Source: JACCUZ01 sp038246575 (lineage in GTDB: Bacteria > Actinomycetota > Actinomycetes > JACCUZ01). Taken from it: DNA of 41,635 nt. The translations under genes and the position numbers were made by a program. Each line of letters starts with the position of its first letter. Within the stretch, counting starts at the first letter, position 1. Shown here in pieces: positions 16,478 to 23,813 of the stretch. The notes under the pieces are model-generated. The model had not been told where the DNA came from, ran no database searches, and worked only from the letters and a program-made list of their open reading frames with translations. The stretch is taken from positions 1-41,635 of the forward strand of contig JBBRVU010000014.1 of NCBI GenBank assembly GCA_038246575.1, given 5' to 3'.

Positions 16478-16483
16478 GCGCGG

Positions 16484-17410
16484 ATGCTCACCGTTCTGCC
16501 CGAAGTCGCCGACGCGCTCGCCGAGGGCCGCCCCGTAGTCGCGCTCGAGTCGACGATCGTCAGCCACGGACTCCCCCGCCCGGACAACCTCACCGTCGCC
16601 AGAGACATCGAACAGGCGGTACGCGGTGCAGGCGCCGTCCCCGCCACCATCGCCGTGGTCGACGGCCGGCCGATGATCGGGCTCGACGACAACGCGCTGG
16701 AGCGGATCGCGACCAGCGACGACGTGGTCAAGGTCAGCACTCGCGACCTGGCCGCCCTCGTCGCGCGACACGGCACCGGCGCCACCACGGTCGCCGCGAC
16801 CTCGCACCTCGCCGCCCGGGCCGGCATCGAGGTCTTCGCCACCGGCGGTCTCGGCGGCGTCCACCGGGACGCCCGCACCACCTGGGACGAGTCGGCGGAC
16901 CTGCAGTCGCTGTCCAGCACCCCGGTCGCGGTGATCTGCGCGGGGGTGAAGTCGATCCTCGACGTGCCCGCCACGCTGGAGCGCCTGGAGTCCCTCGCCG
17001 TCCCCGTCCTCGGCTACCGCACCGACGCCTTCCCCGGGTTCTATCTCTCCGACTCGGGTCACACCGTCGACTGGCGCGTGGACTCCCCCGAGGAGGCCGC
17101 TGCGGTTCTCGCCGCGCGCCGCGCCCTGGGCACCGACGACCGCGGCCTCGTTCTCGCCAACCCGCTGCCCGTCGACGAGCAGGTCGACCCCGACCTGCAC
17201 GAGCAGCTGCTTCGCGACGGCCTGCGCGCCGCCGAGGCAGCCGGGACCAGCGGCAAGGACGTCACGCCCTTCCTGCTGGACTTCTTCCACCGCGAGAGCG
17301 GCGGCGTGACGTTGACGGCGAACATCCGCATCATCCTGCGCAACGCCGAGCTCGGAGCGCAGGTCGCTGCGGCCGCCGCACGCACCGCCGCTGGCGGCAG
17401 CTCGACGTGA
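16484..17410 (+). CDS. psuG: Pseudouridine-5'-phosphate glycosidase
   Basis: This enzyme cleaves the C-C glycosidic bond of pseudouridine 5'-phosphate to uracil and ribose 5-phosphate, the second step of pseudouridine breakdown. The 308-aa protein has the residues known from E. coli PsuG at matching spacing: E22 (ALESTIVSHG), K83, D139 (ESADL) and the catalytic K156 (AGVKSILD). The metal-site region TGGLGGVHR is intact. The cytoplasmic enzyme is usually a trimer. Its TGA overlaps the GTG of the next gene, a PfkB-type kinase, so the pair forms the expected kinase/glycosidase pathway. Confidence 0.93.
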   Translation: MLTVLPEVADALAEGRPVVALESTIVSHGLPRPDNLTVARDIEQAVRGAGAVPATIAVVDGRPMIGLDDNALERIATSDDVVKVSTRDLAALVARHGTGATTVAATSHLAARAGIEVFATGGLGGVHRDARTTWDESADLQSLSSTPVAVICAGVKSILDVPATLERLESLAVPVLGYRTDAFPGFYLSDSGHTVDWRVDSPEEAAAVLAARRALGTDDRGLVLANPLPVDEQVDPDLHEQLLRDGLRAAEAAGTSGKDVTPFLLDFFHRESGGVTLTANIRIILRNAELGAQVAAAAARTAAGGSST

Positions 17411-18309
17411 CCCCCAGCGGCACCGAAGCGCTCGACGTCGTGGTCGTGGGTGACCTCATGGTCGACGTCGTCGCGGTGATGTCCGGCCCGGTCGCGCGCA
17501 ACAGCGACACCCCGTCGCGCATCACCACCAGCGGCGGTGGCTCGGCAGCCAACGTCGCGGCCTGGCTGGCCCACCAAGGTGTTCCCACGTCGTACGTCGG
17601 TCGCGTCGGCGCCGACGCTCTCGGTCGCGAGTCGGTCGATGCCCTGACCAACGCGGGCGTACGGGCCTGGGTCGGCGTCGACGAGGATCACAGCACCGGC
17701 ACTTGCATCGTCCTCGTCGAGCCCGGCGGCGAGCGCTCCATGCTTCCCGACCCCGGCGCCAACTCGACTCTGCTGCCGGCCGACGTCCCGCCCACCGCCT
17801 TCCGCCCCGGCGGGCACCTGCACCTGTCGGGCTACACCCTGCTCAATCCCGACTCCCGGGAGGCGGGGCTGACGGCGCTGCGGCTGGCCGCGGAGGCCCG
17901 GATGACCTTGTCGGTCGACCCGTCGTCGACGGCCTTGCTCGAGGCCGTTGGCGCGGCTCGATTCCTGGGCTGGACGCAGGGTGCCCACGTGCTGATCGCC
18001 AACACGCAGGAGGCGGCAGCTCTCGCCGGGACGACCGACCCGCGCGAGGCCGCCTCCCTCCTCGGCGACACCTACGGCGAAGTTGTCGTCAAGCTCGGCG
18101 CCGACGGCGCCCTCTGGCAGCAGGGCTTCATCGCCGCCAGCGCCCCGGCCGAGCGCGGCGTCGAGGTCGTCGACACCACCGGGGCCGGCGACGCGTTCGC
18201 TGCCGGCTTCCTCGCCGCCTGGCTGCTGCACCCCGAGCCCGAGACCGCGCTCGCCGCAGGCAACCGGCTCGCCGCGACGGCCGTCGGTCACGTCGGGGCC
18301 CGCCCATGA
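17407..18309 (+). CDS. PfkB-family carbohydrate kinase, probable pseudouridine kinase
   Basis: The product is a 300-aa ribokinase-fold kinase. It has the N-terminal glycine signature GGGSAANVA (43-51) and the C-terminal DTTGAGDAF with catalytic Asp262. The GTG start overlaps the psuG stop (GTGA, 17407-17410), and its own TGA overlaps the start of the YbaK gene. Coupling to psuG makes pseudouridine the most likely substrate, which would be phosphorylated to pseudouridine 5'-phosphate. PfkB proteins vary widely in substrate, so this assignment is inferred from context. Confidence 0.85.
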   Translation: MTPSGTEALDVVVVGDLMVDVVAVMSGPVARNSDTPSRITTSGGGSAANVAAWLAHQGVPTSYVGRVGADALGRESVDALTNAGVRAWVGVDEDHSTGTCIVLVEPGGERSMLPDPGANSTLLPADVPPTAFRPGGHLHLSGYTLLNPDSREAGLTALRLAAEARMTLSVDPSSTALLEAVGAARFLGWTQGAHVLIANTQEAAALAGTTDPREAASLLGDTYGEVVVKLGADGALWQQGFIAASAPAERGVEVVDTTGAGDAFAAGFLAAWLLHPEPETALAAGNRLAATAVGHVGARP

Positions 18310-18776
18310 CCGGCGAGAAGCGGGCACTCGCCGCCCTCGACGCGAGCGGACTGACGTACCGCCTCATCCGGCACGGGCCGGTAGGCAGCCTCGCCGAGGC
18401 AGCGCAGGCCCGCGGCGTCGAGCCCGCCGCAGTGGTCAAGACCTTGGTCGTACGCCGTGGAGAGGCCGACCTGCTCTTCGTGCTCGTGCCCGGCGATCGG
18501 ACCATCTCCTGGCCGAGGCTGCGTGACCTGCTCGGCGTGACCCGGATGTCGATGCCCGACGCTGCCTCCGCACTGGACGCGACGGGCTACGAACGAGGCA
18601 CGATCACGCCGTTCGGCTCGACCACGGACTGGCCCGTGATCGCCGACGAACGGCTGCGCGGCAACGAGATCACCCTTGGGGCCGGAGCGCACGGCGTTGC
18701 TGTCGCGGTGGACGCCGATGCCGTCCTCACGGCGCTGGACGCCACAGTCGCCGACGTCACCGATGCAGCGGTCTGA
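18306..18776 (+). CDS. YbaK/EbsC-type aminoacyl-tRNA deacylase
   Basis: The product is 156 aa and fills one YbaK/ProXp domain. The conserved lysine is K45 in AAVVKTLVVR, and the later GNEITLGAGAHG matches the family's GSGxxG-like loop. Such proteins hydrolyse mischarged tRNA, typically Cys-tRNA(Pro). The ATG overlaps the TGA of the kinase gene (ATGA, 18306-18309), so it belongs to the psuG operon. Why a tRNA-editing enzyme is coupled to pseudouridine breakdown is not obvious; both act on tRNA quality or turnover. No terminator is seen before the next promoter. Confidence 0.85.
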   Translation: MTGEKRALAALDASGLTYRLIRHGPVGSLAEAAQARGVEPAAVVKTLVVRRGEADLLFVLVPGDRTISWPRLRDLLGVTRMSMPDAASALDATGYERGTITPFGSTTDWPVIADERLRGNEITLGAGAHGVAVAVDADAVLTALDATVADVTDAAV

Positions 18777-18796
18777 CCGCGAACGGTTCGGCCCCC

Positions 18797-18820
18797 ACCG
18801 AACAATTCGCTCGGTAGCGT
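18797..18820 (+). promoter_or_regulatory. Operator-like palindrome overlapping a leaderless promoter
   Basis: Bases 18797-18815 form an imperfect 19-bp palindrome with ACCGA...TCGGT ends (14 of 19 positions symmetrical). Its last base is the first base of the -10 element TAGCGT (18815-18820). That -10 ends 7 nt before ATG 18828. A second inverted repeat, GTTCGG-N6-CCGAAC, spans 18786-18803. A repressor bound here would block RNA polymerase; the obvious candidate is the regulator encoded just downstream. Confidence 0.5.
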
Positions 18821-18827
18821 CCTAGGC

Positions 18828-18893
18828 ATGACCTCGACACGGGAGACCGTCCTGCTGCGCGATCCTGCCGACTCCATCGTGCGGTCAACATGA
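18828..18893 (+). CDS. 21-codon leader ORF, coupled to the regulator gene
   Basis: ATG 18828 stands 7 nt behind a -10 element, so the ORF would be the first thing translated on a leaderless transcript. It encodes 21 residues starting MTSTRETVLLRDP and its TGA overlaps the ATG of the regulator (ATGA, 18890-18893). The regulator's own ATG has no ribosome-binding site, which fits translation by coupling. It could be a pure leader peptide, a control element, or a functional small protein. I know of no homologue. Confidence 0.5.
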   Translation: MTSTRETVLLRDPADSIVRST

Positions 18894-19609
18894 GAGCGCC
18901 CTCGGACGGGACCTCGATCGCCCGCCTCGCCGCTCTGCTCGCCGACTCCAATCGCGCCCACATGTGCCTGTGCCTCCTCGACGGCACTGCCTGGACCGCC
19001 GGAGAGCTGGCCACTGCCGCAGGCATCGCCCGGTCCACGGCCAGTGAGCACCTCGACCAACTCGTCGCGGGCGGGCTGCTCGCGGAGGACCGACAGGGAC
19101 GGCACCGATACCTCCGCATCGCGACACCGGGCGCCGCCCAGTTCGTCGAGTCCGTCGCCGCGATGGCCGGCCCCGGACAAGCCCCTCGCTCACTGCGCTC
19201 GGTCACCGCCGGTGAGGCGATGGCGCGCGGGCGCACGTGCTACGACCACCTCGCCGGGCGACTCGGTGTCGCTGTGATGGATGCCATGACCAAGCGGGAC
19301 CTGGTGTCGACCCGGCGCGGTGTCGCGGTCACCGACGCCGGTCAGCGGTGGCTGCGAGACCTTGACGTCGACATCGACGCGCTCGAGCGGCAACGCCGGC
19401 CCCTGATCCGGTCCTGCCTCGACTGGACCGAGCGGCGACCGCACCTCGCCGGCGCAGTCGGGGCGGTGCTGTGCACCCACCTGATCGACAACGACTGGGT
19501 GGAGCGCGGCGTCGGTCGCAGCGTGCAGGTCACCGATACCGGCTCACGGACCCTCCGACGGCTACTCGGCCTGACGCCCGCGGACCTCATGGGACGTACG
19601 TCGGTGTGA
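18890..19609 (+). CDS. ArsR-like winged-helix transcriptional regulator
   Basis: The product is 239 aa. The N-terminal winged helix spans about 8-80: SIARLAALLADSNRAHMCLC, the recognition-helix segment AGIARSTASEHLDQLVAGGL, and the wing RQGRHRYLRI. A longer C-terminal domain follows, with a conserved RGRTCYDHLAGRLGVAVMDA stretch seen in a group of ArsR-type regulators of unknown ligand. Cysteines at about 26, 28, 117, 174 and 194 could sense metal or redox but do not form a classic ArsR metal box. It probably binds the palindrome at 18797-18815 and represses itself. It is translationally coupled to the 21-codon ORF. Confidence 0.8.
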   Translation: MRAPSDGTSIARLAALLADSNRAHMCLCLLDGTAWTAGELATAAGIARSTASEHLDQLVAGGLLAEDRQGRHRYLRIATPGAAQFVESVAAMAGPGQAPRSLRSVTAGEAMARGRTCYDHLAGRLGVAVMDAMTKRDLVSTRRGVAVTDAGQRWLRDLDVDIDALERQRRPLIRSCLDWTERRPHLAGAVGAVLCTHLIDNDWVERGVGRSVQVTDTGSRTLRRLLGLTPADLMGRTSV

Positions 19610-19621
19610 CCGGCTCGGCTC

Positions 19622-19897
19622 CTATCTCTCGCGCCCGGACGTCCTGAGGCGTTCCGGCACGGCCCACCACTGGTCCGGCCTGTCGACGACCGCGACGTCG
19701 AGTCCCTCGGTCAGCAGCAGCGCGAGACCCCCGATGCCCAGGTGCACCGAGTCGCGGAGGTCCGTCGGCGTCGGATCGGGCTCGGCGTCCGCCGGGACGT
19801 CGGCCGGCAGCCACGGCCCGTCGTCACCGCGGACCTGGTCGAGCACCCATGCCGACGCCGCCTCGGCCACCTCGCGGTAGACCCCAGCGACCGCCAT
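19622..19897 (-). CDS. Truncated LanC-like protein (91 aa)
   Basis: The first 65 or so residues (VYREVAEAASAWVLDQVRGD, DDGPWLPADVP, then RDSVHLGIGGLALLLTE) look like the start of LanC-like lanthionine-synthetase-family proteins, which are normally 400 residues or more. Here the frame ends after 91 residues, with a tail (VDRPDQWWAVPERLRTSGRER) that I cannot match. There are only 12 nt before the regulator gene, so the catalytic zinc-binding part is gone. A promoter-like -10 still sits 7 nt before the ATG. This is most likely a degraded gene; a new short protein is possible. Confidence 0.55.
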   Translation of the reverse strand: MAVAGVYREVAEAASAWVLDQVRGDDGPWLPADVPADAEPDPTPTDLRDSVHLGIGGLALLLTEGLDVAVVDRPDQWWAVPERLRTSGRER

Positions 19898-19904
19898 GCC
19901 GGGC

Positions 19905-19936
19905 AGGTTAGGCCAATCGCCGGTCCGGTTGATCAA
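19905..19936 (-). promoter_or_regulatory. Leaderless-type promoter for the LanC-like remnant
   Basis: On the minus strand, TTGATC (19931-19936) and TAACCT (19905-19910) are 20 nt apart. The -10 ends 7 nt before ATG 19897. Confidence 0.4.
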
Positions 19937-20040
19937 GGTCGGCCAGCGGGTCGGTTCCGGGCCACGTCCGACCCGGCGGCCAGAATGGGTGCCGGCGCGC
20001 TGCGCCACACCGATCCGCCGACCGTCCAGGAGCTTTTCCC

Positions 20041-22497
20041 GTGGCACGCAAGTCCAGGACCCCCGCCCCACCCGAGGGCGACTACACCGAGAACATCGTC
20101 GACATCGACGTCTCGGACGAGATGCAGGGCTCGTTCCTCGAGTACGCGTACTCCGTCATCTACTCCCGTGCGCTCCCGGACGCCCGCGACGGGCTGAAGC
20201 CGGTCCACCGACGGATCCTCTACCGGATGAACGAGATGGGCCTGCGCCCCGACCGCGGGCACGTGAAGTGCGCCCGCGTCGTCGGCGACGTGATGGCCTC
20301 CCTGCACCCGCACGGCGACACCGCCATCTATGACACGTTGGTCCGGATGGCGCAGCCGTGGTCGCTGCGCATCCCCCTCGTCGACGGGCACGGGAACTTC
20401 GGCACGCCCGGCAACGACGACCCGCCCGCGGCCTACCGCTACACCGAGTGCAGGCTGACGCCGGCTGCCCTGGCCCTGGTCGACGGCATCGACGAGAGCG
20501 TCGTCGACCTGCGGCCGAACTACGACGACCGTGAGCACGAGCCCGAGGTGCTGCCCGCTGCCTTCCCGAACCTCCTCGTCAACGGGGCGTCCGGGATCGC
20601 CGTGGGCATGGCGACCAACATGGCCCCGCACAACCTGGTCGAGGTGATCTCCGCCGCCCGGCACCTGATCAAGCACCCGAACGCGACGCTCGACGACCTG
20701 ATGCGGTTCGTCCCCGGCCCGGACCTGCCCACCGGCGGCAAGATCATCGGGCTGGACGGCATCCGCGACGCCTACGAGTCCGGCAGGGGGACCTTCCGGG
20801 TCCGCGCCACCGCCCGGGTCGAGAGCGTCACCCCCCGGCGCAAGGGGATCGTGGTCACCGAGCTGCCCTGGGGGGTCGGCCCGGAGAAGGTCAAGGAGAA
20901 GATCGCCGACCTCGTGCGCAGCAAGAAGCTGGTGGGCATCACTGCGGTCGACGACTACACCGACCGGACCCAGGGCATGCGACTGGTCATCGAGGTCAAG
21001 AACGGCTTCAACCCCGAGGCTCTCCTCGAGCAGCTCTACCGGCTCACGCCGCTCGAGGACACCTTCGGCATCAACAACGTGGCCCTGGTCGACGGGCAAC
21101 CGCGAACGCTGGGCCTCAAGGAGCTGCTCGAGGTCTACGTCGCGCACCGTCTCGACGTCGTACGCCGGCGAAGCGTGCACCGCCGGGCCAAGGCTCAGGA
21201 CCGGCTGCACCTGGTCAACGGCCTGCTCGTGGCCATCCTCGACATCGACGAGGTCATCCAGGTCATCCGGGCCAGCGACGACACCGCCGCCGCCCGTGAG
21301 CGACTGATGTCGGTCTTCGACCTCTCCGAGATCCAGACCAACTACATCCTCGAGATGCCGCTGCGGCGGCTCACGAAATTCTCCCGCATCGAGCTCGAGG
21401 CGGAGCGCGACGTGCTGCGGGCGACGATCACCGAGCTCACCGAGCTGCTCGAGTCGGAGTCGCTGCAACGCGACACGGTCTCCCGCGAGCTGGACCAGGT
21501 GGCCAAGTCGTTCGGCACCCCCCGCCGCACCGTGCTGCTCGAGTCGGCGGGAGTCGCCGTGAGCACGGCCATGCCGCTGGAGGTAAGTGACGACCCGTGC
21601 CAGGTGCTGCTGTCCTCGACGGGGCTGCTGGCACGCACGCTGGGCGACGACCCGCTGCCGACCGAGGGCGACCGGGCCAAGCACGACGTCATCGTCTCGT
21701 CCGTACGCACCACAGCTCGCGGGGACGTCGCGGCCGTGACCAGCGCGGGCCGGATGATCCGGCTCGGCGTGCTCGACGTGCCGGCCCTGCCCACGACGGC
21801 GACGGCGCCGAACCTCTCCGGCGGTGCGCCGGTGTCGGAGTTCCTCTCCCTGGAGCGCGACGAGCGGGTGTTGGCCTTGTGCTCGCTCGAGCCCGACTCC
21901 CCCGGGCTGGCGCTGGGCACCACGTCCGGCGTCGTCAAGAGGGTGACGCCTGACTACCCGCAGAACAAGGACACCTGGGAGGTGGTCGGGCTCAAGCCCG
22001 GTGACCGGGTCGTCGGCGCCGTCGAGCTGAGCTCCGAGCAGGCCGACCTCGTGTTCGTCAGCACCGACGCGCAGCTGCTGCACTTCCCCGTCTCGGCCGT
22101 ACGTCCGCAGGGCCGGGCCGCCGGTGGGATGGCCGGGATCCGACTCGCGGCGGGGGCGAAGGCCGTCTTCTTCGGCGTCGTCGACCCCGACAGCGAGGCC
22201 GCACTGGTGACCGTCTCCGGCTCCTCGGCGGCTCTGCCAGGCACCGACGCCGGCTCGGTCAAGGTCACGCCGTTCGCCGAGTACCCCACAAAGGGCCGCG
22301 GCACCGGCGGCGTCCGGTGCCACCGGTTCCTGCGCGGCGAGGACGTCCTGCTGCTGGGCTGGGCCGGCGCGCTGCCCGCTCGGGCGGCCGCCGCGACCGG
22401 GGTCGCCGTGGACCTTCCGCCGGCCACCGGGCGGCGGGACGGCTCGGGCACCCCGGGCAGCCAGCCCATCGCGTCCGTGAGCGGCCCGCTCGGCTGA
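20041..22497 (+). CDS. parC: DNA topoisomerase IV subunit A
   Basis: The product is an 818-aa type IIA topoisomerase breakage-reunion subunit. The catalytic tyrosine is Y134 in AAYRYTE. The quinolone-region helix reads HPHGDTAIYDTLVRMAQ, with Thr94 where E. coli GyrA has Ser83. A coiled-coil tower follows, and from about residue 500 a beta-pinwheel C-terminal domain lacking the GyrA box. This supports a ParC-like decatenase rather than gyrase, as in Streptomyces, where it works with a second GyrB-like protein. The start is GTG 20041, with AGGAG 8 nt upstream. The partner subunit gene lies about 1.3 kb away and points towards it. Confidence 0.92.
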   Translation: MARKSRTPAPPEGDYTENIVDIDVSDEMQGSFLEYAYSVIYSRALPDARDGLKPVHRRILYRMNEMGLRPDRGHVKCARVVGDVMASLHPHGDTAIYDTLVRMAQPWSLRIPLVDGHGNFGTPGNDDPPAAYRYTECRLTPAALALVDGIDESVVDLRPNYDDREHEPEVLPAAFPNLLVNGASGIAVGMATNMAPHNLVEVISAARHLIKHPNATLDDLMRFVPGPDLPTGGKIIGLDGIRDAYESGRGTFRVRATARVESVTPRRKGIVVTELPWGVGPEKVKEKIADLVRSKKLVGITAVDDYTDRTQGMRLVIEVKNGFNPEALLEQLYRLTPLEDTFGINNVALVDGQPRTLGLKELLEVYVAHRLDVVRRRSVHRRAKAQDRLHLVNGLLVAILDIDEVIQVIRASDDTAAARERLMSVFDLSEIQTNYILEMPLRRLTKFSRIELEAERDVLRATITELTELLESESLQRDTVSRELDQVAKSFGTPRRTVLLESAGVAVSTAMPLEVSDDPCQVLLSSTGLLARTLGDDPLPTEGDRAKHDVIVSSVRTTARGDVAAVTSAGRMIRLGVLDVPALPTTATAPNLSGGAPVSEFLSLERDERVLALCSLEPDSPGLALGTTSGVVKRVTPDYPQNKDTWEVVGLKPGDRVVGAVELSSEQADLVFVSTDAQLLHFPVSAVRPQGRAAGGMAGIRLAAGAKAVFFGVVDPDSEAALVTVSGSSAALPGTDAGSVKVTPFAEYPTKGRGTGGVRCHRFLRGEDVLLLGWAGALPARAAAATGVAVDLPPATGRRDGSGTPGSQPIASVSGPLG

Positions 22498-22507
22498 ACC
22501 GCGCGAC

Positions 22508-22537
22508 GGTCAAGTCAAGTCAGGTCAGGTCCGGTCG
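22508..22537. repeat. Six imperfect pentamer repeats (GGTCA-like)
   Basis: The units are GGTCA, AGTCA, AGTCA, GGTCA, GGTCC and GGTCG, head to tail. They lie between the converging ends of parC and the small membrane-protein gene. Such a tract can vary in copy number by slippage; no function is evident. Confidence 0.7.
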
Positions 22538-22547
22538 GGCTCGATCG

Positions 22548-22796
22548 TCAGGTCGCGTAGCCGTCCTCGAGGAAGGCGTCGAGCTCCGCGATGCCGTCGC
22601 CGACGTAGGACTCAAATCGCGATCCGGTCGGCGGCCAGCCGACAGCGGACTCCGGGGGCTGGTCCTCGGGCGGCAGCCCGGTCAGCTCCGGGGCGGCCTC
22701 CGCTGCCGTGGCGGCCGCACCGGCTCGCCGCACCCGCCGGACCACGACGACCACAGCGATGTACGCCAGGGTCACCAGGGTGAGCAACGACAGCAT
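22548..22796 (-). CDS. Small single-pass membrane protein (82 aa)
   Basis: One hydrophobic segment (LSLLTLVTLAYIAVVVVV, residues 2-20) is followed by Arg residues (RRVRR), so the C-terminal part is probably cytoplasmic. That part is Pro/Glu-rich and ends in an acidic helix (GIAELDAFLEDGYAT). I do not recognise a family. I chose ATG 22794-22796 because it puts the membrane segment at the N-terminus; no ribosome-binding site is evident. It lies between the two topoisomerase genes, on the strand of the parE-type gene. Confidence 0.55.
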   Translation of the reverse strand: MLSLLTLVTLAYIAVVVVVRRVRRAGAAATAAEAAPELTGLPPEDQPPESAVGWPPTGSRFESYVGDGIAELDAFLEDGYAT

Positions 22797-22909
22797 GGTC
22801 AAGCATCGGCCGATCCAGCCCGAGACTTCAGCCCCCGTTCCATGATCGTCGGACGTCGTCCGCCGTTCCCGGCACTCCTCGTGCTCCTGCCGAGCCAGTC
22901 GTACGCCCA

Positions 22910-22952
22910 TTGGCGGGGCTGCGGCACGGTTACCGTGTCGCAGCCCCGCCAA
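22910..22952. repeat. 43-bp palindromic intergenic repeat, copy C
   Basis: This is the most regular copy: 21-bp arms with one mismatch around CGGTTACCG, with TTGGCGG and CCGCCAA ends. It lies downstream of the leftward 208-aa gene. The 26 bases 22900-22925 are repeated exactly at 23713-23738, so the similarity extends ten bases beyond the palindrome on the left. Confidence 0.85.
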
Positions 22953-22993
22953 CCGCCGGTTGGGCGCCGGCTCACTCGGTCATGGGACCCGCA

Positions 22994-23620
22994 CTAGCCC
23001 CACAGCGGGCGAGACCGTGAGGCAGCGGCAACCAGCGCCGCTCCGTCGATCTCCTGGGACGTCTGCTCGATCTCCCGGGCCAGCCACTGGCAGACGACAC
23101 GGATCCCGCCTGCCGGCGGCAACGGCCACAGCCAGTAGGTCCGGTCGGAGTCTCGCGGCCCGGACCCACCGCCGCCGCCCTGCAGCACTGGCCGCGACGG
23201 TTCCCAGGACCGCGCGTCGGGACCGGCGGACTGATGCTCCGGCGGCATCTCCTCCCAGACTGACGGATCCACGTTGGTGACCCGGCGACCGTCAGCGAGC
23301 TCGAAGCCCCATTTCAGGCGGCCCGCCTGCCACTCTGCGCCCATGTCGTGGCGATAGGGCCCGTCGAACAGCTCGGCATTGAGGTCGAACGCGGTGATCG
23401 ACCCCCGTAGTCGGACGCTGAGCGTCATCTCGAGGCCGATCGGGAAGGCACGGATGCCGGTGAGCGCGACGACGGTGCTCTCGGAGCGTCCGAGAATCAG
23501 CTCGACGGGGACCACCCCGGGGAGCATGTCCTTCGGCGCATTCAGCCAGGCCGGCTGAGGAGCCTCGTCCGGGTCCTCGACCTGCGGTGGGTCCGGCAGC
23601 GGGGGGAAGAAGTCCATCAT
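22994..23620 (-). CDS. Hypothetical protein (208 aa)
   Basis: It begins MMDFFPPLPDPPQVED, then has a beta-rich domain (GVVPVELILGRSESTVVALT, then LEMTLSVRLRGS) and segments such as WGFELADGRRVTNVD. A glycine-rich loop (QGGGGGSGPRD) and a WLWPLPPAGGIRVVCQWLAR stretch follow. No signal peptide or membrane segment is visible, and I cannot name a function. ATG 23618-23620 has GAGG about 8 nt upstream; the next codon is also ATG. It follows the parE-type gene on the same strand after about 190 nt. Confidence 0.65.
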   Translation of the reverse strand: MMDFFPPLPDPPQVEDPDEAPQPAWLNAPKDMLPGVVPVELILGRSESTVVALTGIRAFPIGLEMTLSVRLRGSITAFDLNAELFDGPYRHDMGAEWQAGRLKWGFELADGRRVTNVDPSVWEEMPPEHQSAGPDARSWEPSRPVLQGGGGGSGPRDSDRTYWLWPLPPAGGIRVVCQWLAREIEQTSQEIDGAALVAAASRSRPLWG

Positions 23621-23712
23621 CGCTACGTCCTCGTGACTCGGCTCGTCCTCATCGCCGCGCGTGGTCGCTTCAGCAGGCGTATACGAGCCAGCATGCCGTA
23701 CGGCACCCGCCA

Positions 23713-23738
23713 CGTACGCCCATTGGCGGGGCTGCGGC
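23713..23738. repeat. Half copy of the palindromic repeat, copy D
   Basis: These 26 bases are identical to 22900-22925, that is, ten bases of flank plus the first 16 bases of copy C. The second arm is missing, so it cannot form the stem. It lies between the parE-type gene and the 208-aa gene and suggests duplication followed by decay. Confidence 0.75.
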
Positions 23739-23813
23739 GAAGGCGTACCGGCAGGCAAGCGGGCAGGCGCGATGGCGATCCGGAGGACGAGCGGGTGGGG
23801 CGAGAACCGCCGG

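Noticed and set aside
19933..22323. A 796-codon open frame antisense to the topoisomerase subunit A gene.
   Set aside because: No motif or plausible composition; the plus-strand gene is unmistakable.
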